Shown piece after piece: positions 20,591-29,839 of a stretch of 64,000 nucleotides of DNA. The notes under the pieces are model-generated. The model was given only the letters and a program-made list of their open reading frames with translations, was not told the DNA's origin and did no database searches. Position 1 is the stretch's first letter. Each line of letters starts with the position of its first letter. A program made the position numbers and the translations under genes. The DNA is from Aeromonas bestiarum (lineage in GTDB: Bacteria; Pseudomonadota; Gammaproteobacteria; Enterobacterales; Aeromonadaceae): contig NZ_CDDA01000038.1 of the NCBI RefSeq assembly GCF_000819745.1, positions 1-64,000 on the forward strand. Reading direction: 5' to 3'.

Positions 20591-20656
20591 GCATTCAGTT
20601 AACGCGGGTTCAGGCTGACTGGGTTGCCAGCTCGGCGGCGTTCAGTTCACGCTGGT

Positions 20657-22063
20657 TCAGACGGATTGAGTGGCCAGGGTAGCGGCTTTCAGTTCCCGTT
20701 TGATACGGCGGATCTTGCGCTCCTCGGCCACGGCCACGCAGGCCATCAGCACCAGACAGGCGGCGGCTGCCATGTCCAGCGCCGCGAAGGTGCCGGCCCA
20801 GCCGGTCAGACCGAAGATGGGGGTGCCATCGGCGATCATGCCCAGACCCAGCTTGGCGAAGCTGTCACCTATGAGGTAGGCGAAGGTGCCCTTGACGCCA
20901 TCGGCCACGCTTATGCCCTGCTTGGGTACGAAGCCCACGGCGGCCACGCCGATCAGCAGTTGCGGACCAAACACCAGGAAGCCCAGGGTGAACAGTGAGC
21001 CCAGGAACATGAACTGGGTGGTCGCGTGCTGGTAGAGACCCAGGGTCGCGATGATCAGCGCCAGTGCCACGCAAGCCACCAGACCACGACGACCGTTGGC
21101 CAGATCCGAGAGGTAGCCCCACATCAGGGTGCCGACCAGGGCGCCCACTTCGAAGAAGGTGAAGCCCTGGATGGCGATCTCCTTGGAGAAGCCCAGCTCC
21201 TGGTGAGCGTAGACGGTGGACCACTGGTCGATGCCGATGCGCACCACGTAGAGGAAGATGTTGGCAAAGCAGAGCAGCCAGATCACCTTGTTCATCAGCA
21301 CGTACTTGACGAAGATCTGGCCCTTGGTCAGCTTCTGCTCTTCGGTGGCGATATCTTCTTCGCTGGCCACCTCGTCAAACAGCTCTTCCACCTTGCCCAG
21401 GCCATAGGCTTCCGGTGAATCGCTGCCGAAACGCAGGCCAACGAAGCCGACCACCAGCGCTATGATGGACGGGAAGATGAACATGCCGAGCACGTTGCCA
21501 TCGAACAGGTAGTTGGCACCGAACAGCGCCACACCGGCCGCACCGGCACCGCCCACGTTGTGGGAGAGGTTCCACATGCCGAGGTAGGTGCCGCGCTTGT
21601 TGCGAGGGGTCCACTTGGTGATGGTGGAGTAGCTGCAGGAGCCGCCGCAGCTCTGGAAGAAGCCGCTCAGGGCATAGAAGAAGATCATGAAGTAGAGGCT
21701 GAAACCGGTGCCGCCCATACTGGCACTGAAGCCGAGCATGCAGAGGGCTGAGAGGATCAGCATCAGCGGCAGGAACTGCTTGGTGTTCTTGCCATCGGCG
21801 TAGTAGGAGACGACCGTCTTGCCCACCCCGTAGGTGATGGAGAAGCCAAGGCCTATCATGCCAAGCTCGGTCATGGAGAGACCGTACTCCTGGATCATGT
21901 CATTCTGCGCAATGTTGAAGTTCTTGCGGATCAGATACATGGTCAGATAGCCAATAAATACAACCAGATAGGATTGCATAAAGGGCTTGAACCAGAGTTT
22001 GCGCCGGGCTGCGACCGGCAAGTCCAGGGTCGGGACCCGCACCTGCTTGAGAAAATCCAACAT
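20657..22063 (-). CDS. uhpT: Hexose-6-phosphate:phosphate antiporter UhpT
   Basis: A 468-aa, 12-helix MFS organophosphate antiporter in the inner membrane, swapping sugar phosphates for Pi. The N-terminus is almost colinear with E. coli UhpT ([48 protein letters not shown]). ATG 22063 was chosen over 22069 because AGAGG sits at proper spacing. E. coli uhpT needs the UhpABC sensor system; no uhpABC genes lie next to it here, so regulation must come from elsewhere. A terminator separates it from the downstream PTS pair. Confidence 0.95.
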   Translation of the reverse strand: MLDFLKQVRVPTLDLPVAARRKLWFKPFMQSYLVVFIGYLTMYLIRKNFNIAQNDMIQEYGLSMTELGMIGLGFSITYGVGKTVVSYYADGKNTKQFLPLMLILSALCMLGFSASMGGTGFSLYFMIFFYALSGFFQSCGGSCSYSTITKWTPRNKRGTYLGMWNLSHNVGGAGAAGVALFGANYLFDGNVLGMFIFPSIIALVVGFVGLRFGSDSPEAYGLGKVEELFDEVASEEDIATEEQKLTKGQIFVKYVLMNKVIWLLCFANIFLYVVRIGIDQWSTVYAHQELGFSKEIAIQGFTFFEVGALVGTLMWGYLSDLANGRRGLVACVALALIIATLGLYQHATTQFMFLGSLFTLGFLVFGPQLLIGVAAVGFVPKQGISVADGVKGTFAYLIGDSFAKLGLGMIADGTPIFGLTGWAGTFAALDMAAAACLVLMACVAVAEERKIRRIKRELKAATLATQSV

Positions 22064-22478
22064 ATTCATCCTCTGCGAGATAGTCGGTATTTCCGCCGCG
22101 CCCCTCACTTTTTGGTTGGTGTTAGAGGTCGCGCCACGGAAAGGACAACAGCAAGAGGTTGGACTGTGCGCCTCGCTCTCCTGTCGATTGAACCCATGCC
22201 CACTCCCTGCGCCACTGCGAGGGTCGGGTAACTACATCAGGTAGCGTGACTTTAATGAGGCGCGGCGCAAATGGCGTGAGAGCCATCCCTAGGGGCATTA
22301 GGAAAATTTCCTAGTTTGGCGGGATCCGGCCATGAAGCGTGAAGGGGATCACAAGGTTGTGGCCCACGGCGGCCTGGTTGTGGCAGCGATCTGGCGCGCA
22401 GGAGATGAGGGGGCAGGGAGCAAAAAGTGGGTTGGCCCGGCGGATTAACGGCCGTGCCAGCGCAATATCAGGTGCAAT
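22064..22478. other. Intergenic region upstream of uhpT
   Basis: About 415 bases without a convincing gene. The part near 22230-22320 is the likely uhpT promoter region (a short CCTAGGGGCATTAGG symmetry lies near 22289). No clear regulator site was identified. Confidence 0.4.
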
Positions 22479-22508
22479 AAAAGAGGCCACCCGCAGGTGG
22501 CCTCTTGT
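22479..22508 (-). terminator. Terminator of the EIIABC gene
   Basis: Hairpin AAGAGGCCACC / GGTGGCCTCTT followed on the minus strand by TTTTATTG, 22 bases past the stop. Confidence 0.85.
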
Positions 22509-22529
22509 CATATGGGAGCAAGAAGGTGA

Positions 22530-24437
22530 TCAGGCCGCCTTGGCCAGTTCCACCTCGTCGGTTTTCTTCACCCGCAGCTTTTTCAGGGCAACCGCCACCA
22601 CGCCGGTGACGATGGCGCCGCAGATCATGCAGAGCAGCGCCAGCAGCGGCTTGTTGACCGCACCCAGCAGGGCAACGATGGGGCCGCCGTGGGCGACGCT
22701 GTTGGTGATGCCGAACAGGAAGGCCATCACCGCGGCTGTCATGCTGCCCAGCACGTTGGCGGGGATGACGGCGAGCGGGTCACGGGCGGCGAACGGGATC
22801 GCACCTTCAGAGATACCCACCAGACCCATGGCACCGGCGGCTTTGCCCGCTTCGATTTCAGAGGCATCGAAGATGCCCAGCTTGCGACCGAGCACGGTCG
22901 CCAGCGACATGCCGAGTGGCGCGGCCGGGATGGCGCAGGCCATGGCTCCCATGAACTGGGTCTGGCCGGAGGCTATCATGCCCACCGAGAACAGGAAGGC
23001 CACCTTGTTGACCGGGCCGCCCATATCAAAGCCGGCCATGCCCCCCAGCACTATGCCCAGCAGCACCAGACTGCCACCGCTCATGGAGAGCAGCATGGCG
23101 TTCAGACCCGTCATCATGTCGGCAATGGGCGCACCTATGATGAAGATGAAGACGGCGGCGATAAACAGCGATCCGACGATGGGCGCGATCAGGATAGGCA
23201 CCAGCGGTTGCACCATCTTGTGGTAGTGACGGGTGGCAATCCAGCGCACCAGATAACCGACCAGCAGGCCCGCTATGATGGCACCGATAAAGCCGGTACC
23301 GGCGTCAGCGCCGTAGAAGCTGCCGTTGTTGGCGATCCAGCCGCCGATAAAGCCCGGGGCCAGTGCCGGACGGTCACCGATGGCGTAGGCGATATAGCCC
23401 GCCAGAATGGGGATCATCAGGGTGAAGGCGGCCACGCCCACGTTGAGGATCTGATTCCACATGCTCCCTTCCGGGATCTGCATGCCGCTCGGGGTCGGGT
23501 TGCCGCCGATGGCCAGCGCCAGCGCGATCAGCAGACCACCGGTCACCACGAACGGGATCATGTGGGAGACGCCGTTCATCAGGTAGCGATAGAGATCGGA
23601 ACTGCCGCCCGTGCTTTTATCCTCTCCCTTCTTGTCCTCTTTGCCTGCCACATAGGCTGGCGCCTTCAGCGCCTGCTCAATGAGACCCTTGCCATCCTTG
23701 ATGGGGGCTTTCACCCCAGTCTTGATGAGCGGCTTGCCGTTGAAGCGGGCCATGTCCACCTGCTTGTCGCAGGCCACGACGATGGCGCTGGCGCGGGCGA
23801 TCTCGGCCGCGGTCGGGCTGTTCTTGACGCCGATGGAGCCGTTGGTCTCCACCTTCACCTCGTAACCCAGCTCCTTGGCTGCGCGCTCCAGGGATTCTGC
23901 CGCCAGATAGGTGTGGGCGATGCCGGCCGGGCAACCGGTGACACCAATGATGAAGCCCTTGTTGGTGGTCGGGGCAGCGGTTTGCTCCTCCTTGCGCTCC
24001 AGCAGCAGCGCCAGCGCAGCAGCCGAGCTCTTGGCAGCCAGCAACTTGGCAATGAAACCTTCTTCAATCAGCTTGGCGGAGAGCTCGGCCAGCACCTCGA
24101 TATGGTGGTTGGCGCCACCGGCCGGGGAGGCAATCATGAAGAACAGCTGGGACGGCTTGCCATCCTCGGCGCCGTACTCGATGCCGTTGCGGCTGATGCC
24201 GATGGCCACCGCCGGTGTGCTCACAGCCGCACTCTTGGCGTGGGGCAGGGCAACGCCCTCCTCGAAGCCAGTGTTGTCCAGCTCTTCCCGGGCCCACAGG
24301 TCCTTGATGAACTGCTGCTCATCGCTGACCTTGCCCTGCGCGACCAGCAAGCGGGCCATCTCGCTGAAGACCTCCTCCTTGCTCGTTGCGTTCAAATCGA
24401 GATTGATCAGATGTTCGTTGATCAGTGTGGTGATCAT
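22530..24437 (-). CDS. PTS fructose-type permease EIIA-EIIB-EIIC
   Basis: A 635-aa three-domain PTS permease. EIIA spans residues 1-150 with phospho-His in EEGVALPHAKSA (about residue 65). EIIB spans about 170-265 with phospho-Cys in VTGCPAGIAHTYLAAESL (about residue 168). EIIC spans about 285-620 with ten or so hydrophobic segments and the conserved GMAGFDMGGPVNKVAF block. The start MITTLINEHLINLDLN follows GGGAGAGCGCC. It imports and phosphorylates a fructose-class sugar; which one is not visible. No kinase (fruK) is adjacent. Confidence 0.9.
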   Translation of the reverse strand: MITTLINEHLINLDLNATSKEEVFSEMARLLVAQGKVSDEQQFIKDLWAREELDNTGFEEGVALPHAKSAAVSTPAVAIGISRNGIEYGAEDGKPSQLFFMIASPAGGANHHIEVLAELSAKLIEEGFIAKLLAAKSSAAALALLLERKEEQTAAPTTNKGFIIGVTGCPAGIAHTYLAAESLERAAKELGYEVKVETNGSIGVKNSPTAAEIARASAIVVACDKQVDMARFNGKPLIKTGVKAPIKDGKGLIEQALKAPAYVAGKEDKKGEDKSTGGSSDLYRYLMNGVSHMIPFVVTGGLLIALALAIGGNPTPSGMQIPEGSMWNQILNVGVAAFTLMIPILAGYIAYAIGDRPALAPGFIGGWIANNGSFYGADAGTGFIGAIIAGLLVGYLVRWIATRHYHKMVQPLVPILIAPIVGSLFIAAVFIFIIGAPIADMMTGLNAMLLSMSGGSLVLLGIVLGGMAGFDMGGPVNKVAFLFSVGMIASGQTQFMGAMACAIPAAPLGMSLATVLGRKLGIFDASEIEAGKAAGAMGLVGISEGAIPFAARDPLAVIPANVLGSMTAAVMAFLFGITNSVAHGGPIVALLGAVNKPLLALLCMICGAIVTGVVAVALKKLRVKKTDEVELAKAA

Positions 24438-24925
24438 GGCGCTCTCCCGCTCCCGTGAGGGAGCCTGTTGGCATGCCGCCCGTGCTGGCACGGCATGCAG
24501 ACAAAATTGACCCGACTATTATCGCGCCGGGGAGCAAGCCACCCTATCGGACAAATGTGCGAATGACTGGATTTTTGTGTGCTATTGACCTGAGTGTGAC
24601 CCCGATCGCACAGCAGACCAGTTGATAAAATGGGTCTAAGTTGAATCGTGAAGTGATTTTTTGTTTTTAAAAATCATGCTGTTGTGACGCCATCCTCCAA
24701 CGTACTTTTGTGATGGCGCGTGCTGTTATCCAGCCCGCAGCAGGTGAGAACCTGTAAATTTGTGAGGTGAAAAGAGGGGGTCAGGTGTGAGCTGTCGCAC
24801 ATAAATGGCGGTGGTGGGGCGCTTGATAAGGGGAGGCAGGCGAGGGGAAAAGTGGAGAAATAGGTTGAACCATTGGAGCCAGACAGCTCACCATAACGGG
24901 CCAGTGAAACCACAGGCAAGGCTCC
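24438..24925. other. Intergenic region upstream of the EIIABC gene
   Basis: About 490 bases. The first ~200 are A/T-rich (ttttttgtttttaaaaatc) and should contain the PTS promoter. The rest holds only short open frames of unconvincing composition. Nothing else identified. Confidence 0.4.
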
Positions 24926-25017
24926 GTAGGGTGCAATGAACGAAGTGAATTGCACCGCTTGTTTTTTTGGAGGCAGAAAAGGTAGAGGTGCAAAGCGCTG
25001 CGCTTATTGCACCCTAC
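24926..25017. repeat. 92-bp element with 11-bp terminal inverted repeats
   Basis: Begins GTAGGGTGCAA and ends with its exact reverse complement TTGCACCCTAC. Inside is an imperfect hairpin (TGCAATGAACGAAGTGAATTGCA). It resembles short, dispersed palindromic repeats and has a partner of nearly equal size at 27206-27295. A similar core recurs near 19280-19310. Confidence 0.65.
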
Positions 25018-25068
25018 CGAATTGATGACGCGAATGTCTGAATGCGCTTGGATATTAAAATTTCTAGG

Positions 25069-25860
25069 TTAACTTTTGGCTATTGCTTCTGGAAGATAAA
25101 GCCATCGGATAAGAGGGCCTTTTCTAGATGCAAAGCGAATTTTAATCCAATCATCTTTCTGCGCGAGAATTTCTACTTTGTCATTATGAATAAGATAGGC
25201 TTTGGTCTTTGATGTTTCTTCAGGTGATGAGTAGAGAAAGATTTTCTCGGATGTGACTGACCAGAGGATTTTCTTGCCATCAAAGTCAATCGCAACGGTG
25301 TCCAGTTTCTCTCCCTTCTGATTAAATGTGTGCTCGTAAAGAGGGAAGGTATCAATCTCGGAGTTTTGGATCTGATACTCTGTTGTTTTATATAGCCAGA
25401 GTTCACCTTGAGCGTTATGTCGGTAAGTGTCGTAATACCATACAGGACCAGAGCGGCAAGAGCTGACTAAAGAAAGAGAATCTAGTTGAACCACAAGGTT
25501 ATAGAGATCGCCACAGGCAGATGTCGGCGTCTTCGAGTCTGCAATTTTTAGCTCTTTAAATGCTGTATTCACATGGTCATATAAGAATACATAAAAAATA
25601 TTATTTACCATGCCAAGATAGTTGGTAATGGCAATGTCCTTATAACCATCAAAGTTGAAGTCCTGTATGATAACATCAGACTCCAAATTATCATCAATAC
25701 ATTTAAGTTGCTGCTTTTCTTTTCCTGCCGTTAGCAAGTAAAAACATTCACCTATTTTTTTAATTTCTATTTTCACTCCGTCAGTTATAAATGTGGACTC
25801 TGCTCTTGCAGAGATGGAGAAGCATAGTAATAAAGTGGTAATGATGATAATAATTTTCAT
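25069..25860 (-). CDS. Exported 263-aa protein with FG-GAP-like segment
   Basis: N-terminal signal peptide (MKIIIIITTLLLCFSISARA). Residues about 60-80 contain IQDFNFDGYKDIAI, the Asp-rich calcium-binding turn of FG-GAP/XAC2610-like repeats, some of which are periplasmic lysozyme inhibitors or immunity proteins. Two Cys pairs (ECFY..LKC, SACGDL..SSCRSG) are spaced for disulfides. The C-terminal ~60 residues look SH3-like. It is clearly AT-richer than the core genes. A periplasmic protective role is a guess. Confidence 0.7.
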   Translation of the reverse strand: MKIIIIITTLLLCFSISARAESTFITDGVKIEIKKIGECFYLLTAGKEKQQLKCIDDNLESDVIIQDFNFDGYKDIAITNYLGMVNNIFYVFLYDHVNTAFKELKIADSKTPTSACGDLYNLVVQLDSLSLVSSCRSGPVWYYDTYRHNAQGELWLYKTTEYQIQNSEIDTFPLYEHTFNQKGEKLDTVAIDFDGKKILWSVTSEKIFLYSSPEETSKTKAYLIHNDKVEILAQKDDWIKIRFASRKGPLIRWLYLPEAIAKS

Positions 25861-25909
25861 GTTGATTTATTCAGCCACTTGAATTTTTGTAAAATTTTGT
25901 TTGCGTAGT

Positions 25910-26437
25910 TTATTTACTGTCTTGGACCGTTTTTATGAGTATGAGCTTGTTTTTATCAACGATATAATAATTGGTGTAATAAATAAATGACTCTCCGTCT
26001 TGGCTATTTTCAACTTTGGTCGTAGTAAGAAGGTTGCTATCAATTTTGGGAGACTCTATCCATTCTCCCACACGGGTATCAGAATCATTACTTACATCAT
26101 ATGAGCTATAAGCGTTAAATACCGTATCCAGTACCTTACCCGTGCGCTTGTTGACAAGGACCTGATTATAACAACCGGATGAACCGCATCCCCAACCTGT
26201 TAGTACATATTCACCAGCATATACTGGCTTCTGCGACAATGCTGCGGTAAGTCGGGTGCGGAATGTTCTGGCCAATTCGGAGTCTAGAGAAAGTTTGGCT
26301 GGCTCGCCTTTATAGACGGCTGGTGCCGGATAGTCCTCTTTCCGCGGTAGCACTTGAGATCCGGCTTCATTAGAAAATGAGAGTTGGCTGGATAACCCGA
26401 GGAAAAACAATAAGTAAATTACGCGTGCTTTAATAAT
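25910..26437 (-). CDS. Exported ~175-aa protein, start codon unclear
   Basis: The coding part is convincing: a signal peptide core (IYLLFFLGLSSQLSFS), then a Pro-rich stretch, then a compact domain with VLTGWGCGSSGCYNQVLVNKRTGKV. No ATG exists in frame before the signal peptide. Options are TTG at 26410, which gives a signal peptide without a basic n-region, or ATT at 26434 or 26437, which restores I-K-A-R before the hydrophobic core. I favour the ATT start, a rare codon; a sequencing error or decayed start are alternatives. Lies between two other small minus-strand genes of low GC. Function not recognised. Confidence 0.6.
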   Translation of the reverse strand: MIKARVIYLLFFLGLSSQLSFSNEAGSQVLPRKEDYPAPAVYKGEPAKLSLDSELARTFRTRLTAALSQKPVYAGEYVLTGWGCGSSGCYNQVLVNKRTGKVLDTVFNAYSSYDVSNDSDTRVGEWIESPKIDSNLLTTTKVENSQDGESFIYYTNYYIVDKNKLILIKTVQDSK

Positions 26438-26469
26438 GTTTTGTCTTGGTTTTTAACTTTTTATTCACA

Positions 26470-26943
26470 CTAACTTTTTAAAAATAATTTAACTCTTGTG
26501 CTTCTCAACTCTTTATGTGGATTGTGTGGTAAGCAGTTAACGTATGCCTTAGCCGTATGATTATTCCCCATATCATCAACAATAGTGCAAGTCAGGTTGC
26601 AAGGCTTACCAAGATCACGACGCCAGAAATGGTAGTGGTGTTGATATTCTGCTTCAAATTCAGATATTATTGTGACAGACATTATCCAGTGAATAGGTAT
26701 TTTCTTATTGCACACTAATTTAGTAAGCATTTCCGAATATGATAGAGACATGATCTTCAATTCATCTATATCTGGAGTTACGACTTTGGTAATCAACTCT
26801 ATAGAAACGATTTTTGACTCTTCAGATTCAAGAGCTTTGTACAGCTTTCCTAATCCCCAGTATCCATCTATATCATTGTTTCTACTTGCAAAAAAATTGA
26901 TTATTCCTGATGCTACACATATTAACTCTGTTCTGTGCCCCAT
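26470..26943 (-). CDS. Unknown 157-aa protein
   Basis: Start ATG 26943 is preceded by an excellent ribosome site (GTGGAGGATAAAT). No signal peptide; the protein looks cytoplasmic and alpha/beta, with several His/Tyr clusters (EYQHHYHFWRRDLGKPCN) and Cys residues. No family recognised. Low GC and location in a patch of small unknown genes suggest an acquired cassette. Confidence 0.65.
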   Translation of the reverse strand: MGHRTELICVASGIINFFASRNNDIDGYWGLGKLYKALESEESKIVSIELITKVVTPDIDELKIMSLSYSEMLTKLVCNKKIPIHWIMSVTIISEFEAEYQHHYHFWRRDLGKPCNLTCTIVDDMGNNHTAKAYVNCLPHNPHKELRSTRVKLFLKS

Positions 26944-26965
26944 ATTTATCCTCCACAAGAACTAA

Positions 26966-27205
26966 TCACTGTAGTTGTGACCAGCGCTCAAACTCTATGG
27001 TTAGTACTAGTTGGTTAAGATAGAGATTTACCTCTGCGTGAGTCGTGAAACGGCGCTTGTTGTTTGGGAATCGATCAAACAGCTCGTGATAGAATTGGCG
27101 GGAGCTTTTACTGGCTCGCTGCCTATATTCTGATGCCCACACCAGCAGTTGTTGAAAGTTATCTTCGGCTGTTATTGGCGTTGTTGCCAAAATCGATGCA
27201 GAACT
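26966..27205 (-). pseudogene. Remnant of an unknown gene, 5' end replaced by a repeat
   Basis: About 75 codons that read like a real protein end (LLVWASEYRQRASKSSRQFY, then NQLVLTIEFERWSQLQ), but with no Met in this part. Its upstream extension is entirely the repeat element at 27206-27295. The simplest reading is a gene whose 5' part was lost or separated by the repeat. Confidence 0.45.
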
Positions 27206-27295
27206 GTAGGTTCGATTAGTGCAGCGTAATCGGACGTTCGCGATGTTTTTCAATATCTCGCTTGTTGGGCTTCGCTGCGCTCTGCGCCAACCTAC
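27206..27295. repeat. 90-bp element with GTAGGTT/AACCTAC ends
   Basis: Starts GTAGGTTCGATTAG and ends GCGCCAACCTAC, giving short terminal inverted repeats. Internal arms TGCAGCGTAAT and GGCTTCGCTGCGC are typical of small dispersed palindromic repeats. It is almost the same size as the element at 24926-25017, and the two bracket the AT-rich unknown genes. Confidence 0.6.
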
Positions 27296-27537
27296 AAACC
27301 CCACGCTACCGCCCGTGGATTACAGCCTCCAGCCTGCTGCGGTTATCCGGCGATGTGGTGGATGGCGAAACGGCTGCACAGATGTGTCTCTGCAAGAATG
27401 GTTGCCAAGTGGGCATCTTAACCGAGGTGATTTGGTGGCAAAACAAGAGGCTGATAAAAACCAGCCACAGATCAACAAATTGCTTGATAAGAAAGATGGA
27501 TTAGCTGCTGTCAGGTGGCCCCTGTGCCAGCGGGTGA

Positions 27538-28020
27538 CTAGCCGTTGAAGAGTGGGGTATTAGGATCCAGCGCCAGCGAAAGCCGCAGCATATCCCTGTG
27601 CTGGATGCCTTGCTCCATCAGGGGCTCCGGGTAGTGGATAAGGAAGTGATCCTTGATGACGCCATCCACGCGAAAGCCGTGGCGCTGGTAATAGGTGAGC
27701 TGATGGCCGAAGCTGCCGGTGCCGAGCTCGACACGGTGTACCCCTTTCCCGGCCAGGTTGGTCAGCACGAAGCGCAGCAGACCAGAGCCGATGCCTTGCT
27801 GCTGGCGGTTGGGGGCAACGGCGATATTGAAGATCTCGGCCGCTTGCTCCCCCACCAGACCGGCCACACAGGCTCCCACCACCTCGTTCATTTCATTGCC
27901 TGCCAGGGCGGCAAAGCCCCAGGCGCCGGGCAGATAGGCGGCAATGCGCTGCTCTGCGTGATCTGCTTCCAGCAGCAGCGCCAGCGGCAGTTGATCGGGG
28001 TCCATCTCGACAAACTTCAT
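27538..28020 (-). CDS. GNAT-family N-acetyltransferase
   Basis: A 160-aa acetyltransferase from MKFVEMDPDQLPLAL; the open frame upstream is not conserved. The acetyl-CoA loop is IFNIAVAPNRQQQGIGSGLL and the domain ends with TYYQRHGFRVDGV. It resembles stand-alone GNATs acting on small molecules or proteins; the substrate is unknown. It lies about 60 bp downstream of the zinc-ribbon gene on the same strand, so the two may be co-transcribed. Confidence 0.87.
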   Translation of the reverse strand: MKFVEMDPDQLPLALLLEADHAEQRIAAYLPGAWGFAALAGNEMNEVVGACVAGLVGEQAAEIFNIAVAPNRQQQGIGSGLLRFVLTNLAGKGVHRVELGTGSFGHQLTYYQRHGFRVDGVIKDHFLIHYPEPLMEQGIQHRDMLRLSLALDPNTPLFNG

Positions 28021-28082
28021 CTTTATCTCGCTTTTATCTTGCTCTGTGCAGGTGACTGTCCGGGGGCGCCGCCCTCTGGGCC

Positions 28083-28346
28083 TCAATACTCAAGAAACTT
28101 CTCGCCGCAGCGTTCGCAGATAAGATGTTTTACATGGGTGGCCTGATAGGCGAGGGTCTGGCCGAATACCGCATTGGTCAGGCTGCTGGAGCGAAAGGCT
28201 TGCCAGAAGGCTTTGCGCGGGTCTTTGGGCATCACATCCTGGCTGTGATCCCGTGGCACCAGTACCACTATATGGCGGGTGCGCTCCCTGCATTTGTCAC
28301 AGCGATGGATTTCACTTGGCGGGTTCTGGTCGTGCTGGCTGGTCAT
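28083..28346 (-). CDS. Small zinc-ribbon protein
   Basis: An 87-aa protein from MTSQHDQNPPSEIH. Two CxxC pairs (RCDKCRERT near residue 14 and ICERCGEKF near the C-terminus) would bind one zinc. The middle is basic and helical. Similar stand-alone zinc ribbons are common in gammaproteobacteria without assigned function. Likely co-transcribed with the following GNAT gene. Confidence 0.7.
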   Translation of the reverse strand: MTSQHDQNPPSEIHRCDKCRERTRHIVVLVPRDHSQDVMPKDPRKAFWQAFRSSSLTNAVFGQTLAYQATHVKHLICERCGEKFLEY

Positions 28347-28505
28347 GATGGCGCTCGTGCAGGCTTGTGAAGATAGTGGGGCGCCCATCATATTCCTCCC
28401 CACTTGGCTCTCAACCCCCGCGCCAGAGGGAGTTTGCCGATCGGGATCGGGATCACCTTTCCGGCGACCGGGGCCAGTCAGGGGACTGCGTCCTATCTCT
28501 GCTTG

Positions 28506-29720
28506 TCAGCCAGGGACACTGGCATCGCTGCGCCGTTCCAGTGCCCGCTCCACATAGAGATAGCCGATGCCCATCACCTGTTGGGCGCGGTTGAGCGTGC
28601 CGACGCGCAGTTGGGTTGCATTGACCGCATCGCTGCAATCGAACGGATTGGCGCCGGTCTGGTGGATGATGGTCTGCAGCCAGGTTTCACCAAAGCCACA
28701 GCTGCGGCCATAGAGCCAGATGCGGTTGATGTTGAGGATATTGAGGAAGTTGTAGAGGCTCAGGCCAATGGCGCGGGCCCCTTCGTCCACCAGGGCGCGG
28801 ATCATGGCATCTCCCTGATGGTAGAGTGCGAGCAGCTGGGCCGTATCCAGCTCCACCCCCGCCAGCGCCGGGTTGTCGGCACTGGTTTGTTGCTTGAGAA
28901 ACACCCGGGCCCGTTTTTTGATGGCAAACAGCGAGGCGACCGTCTCCAGGCAGCCGTAGCGGCCGCAGGCACAGGCGCTGCCGTCCGGATTGATGATGGT
29001 GTGGCCTATCTGGCCGCTGCCAAAGAGAGCACCCCGGTAGATCTGGCCGTTGATGATAAAGGCTGACCCTATGCCGTAGTCGACGTTGATGACGCAAAAA
29101 TCCCCGTTTCCTTCCCGGCCCTGCCACTTCTGGGCCAGCGCCAGCATGATGCAGTCGTTATCCACCATCACCTCGCAGCCGAGACGCTCTTCCAGCAGGT
29201 ACTTGAGCTCGACCGGCGCGTGCCAGGGGGCTTGTGGCATGGTTTGCGACACCCCGGTGGCCGGGTTGACCTGCCCGTGTACCGCCAGAGCCAACCGGAT
29301 CGCCAGCCCCTTGTGGCGGCGTTTGTGCTGGTAGTAGTGCGCCTCGATCAGGCGCAGCAGCTCATCCGGAGTCTGCGGGGCTATCTTCTGGCCGATGAAT
29401 TCATCCAGCGGGGTGATCAGGTTGTCCACCAATATGCTCTCCAGGCTGGTGGGACTGATATTGAGGCAGAGAATGGCCCCCTGGCCGCTGGCGATGCGGT
29501 AACTGCCGCCATTGATGCCGCGTAATGAGAGGTTCTGTTCGCTGTGACTGATGGCACCGTCGGCCACCAGTTCGTCGAGGATCTTGCTGACCGCCGGAAT
29601 GGAGAGCTCGCAGTGGCGGGCCAGGGTGGACTTGCTTGCCTCCTTGAGTTGGTAGAGCAGCGCCAGCAGCACCTGCTTGTTGTGGTGGCGTACCTTCTGG
29701 TTGTTCAGGCCGATGATCAT
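28506..29720 (-). CDS. ROK-family transcriptional repressor
   Basis: A 404-aa NagC/Mlc-type protein. An N-terminal winged helix (residues 12-70, SKSTLARHCELSIPAVSKIL) precedes a ROK sugar-kinase-like domain with the zinc site CACGRYGCLETVAS. The DNA-binding domain makes it a regulator, not a kinase. It is divergent from the DUF5107/sugar porter/epimerase operon, which it most likely controls. A perfect palindrome AGTTTACTAAACT (29722-29734) lies at its own start and a half-matching GTTTACTAA lies at the other promoter, fitting shared operators. Confidence 0.88.
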   Translation of the reverse strand: MIIGLNNQKVRHHNKQVLLALLYQLKEASKSTLARHCELSIPAVSKILDELVADGAISHSEQNLSLRGINGGSYRIASGQGAILCLNISPTSLESILVDNLITPLDEFIGQKIAPQTPDELLRLIEAHYYQHKRRHKGLAIRLALAVHGQVNPATGVSQTMPQAPWHAPVELKYLLEERLGCEVMVDNDCIMLALAQKWQGREGNGDFCVINVDYGIGSAFIINGQIYRGALFGSGQIGHTIINPDGSACACGRYGCLETVASLFAIKKRARVFLKQQTSADNPALAGVELDTAQLLALYHQGDAMIRALVDEGARAIGLSLYNFLNILNINRIWLYGRSCGFGETWLQTIIHQTGANPFDCSDAVNATQLRVGTLNRAQQVMGIGYLYVERALERRSDASVPG

Positions 29721-29721
29721 C

Positions 29722-29734
29722 AGTTTACTAAACT
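29722..29734. promoter_or_regulatory. Palindromic operator candidate AGTTTACTAAACT
   Basis: A perfect 13-bp palindrome two bases upstream of the ROK gene start, in the shared divergent region. A related GTTTACTAA occurs at 29807-29815, just before the operon start. The spacing of about 80 bases would allow cooperative binding. Assigning it to the ROK protein is inference. Confidence 0.55.
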
Positions 29735-29839
29735 CCGCTTACTGTATTGCGTGATCTTTAAGCGAAAATCGCTGTCATCGCCATTCTAAACTGGCCTCAT
29801 CGAAACGTTTACTAATAAATGTTGAATGAGGCGAGATTG

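Noticed and set aside
22689..24458. 589-codon open frame on the plus strand
   Set aside because: Antisense shadow of the EIIABC gene; composition is dominated by His, Gly, Asp and Gln with no domain.
24674..24955. 93-codon open frame on the minus strand
   Set aside because: No ribosome site, odd composition, and it runs into the repeat element.
27305..27537. Possible gene between the 90-bp repeat and the GNAT gene
   Set aside because: Short frames on the plus strand start inside the repeat and have no ribosome site or recognisable domain.
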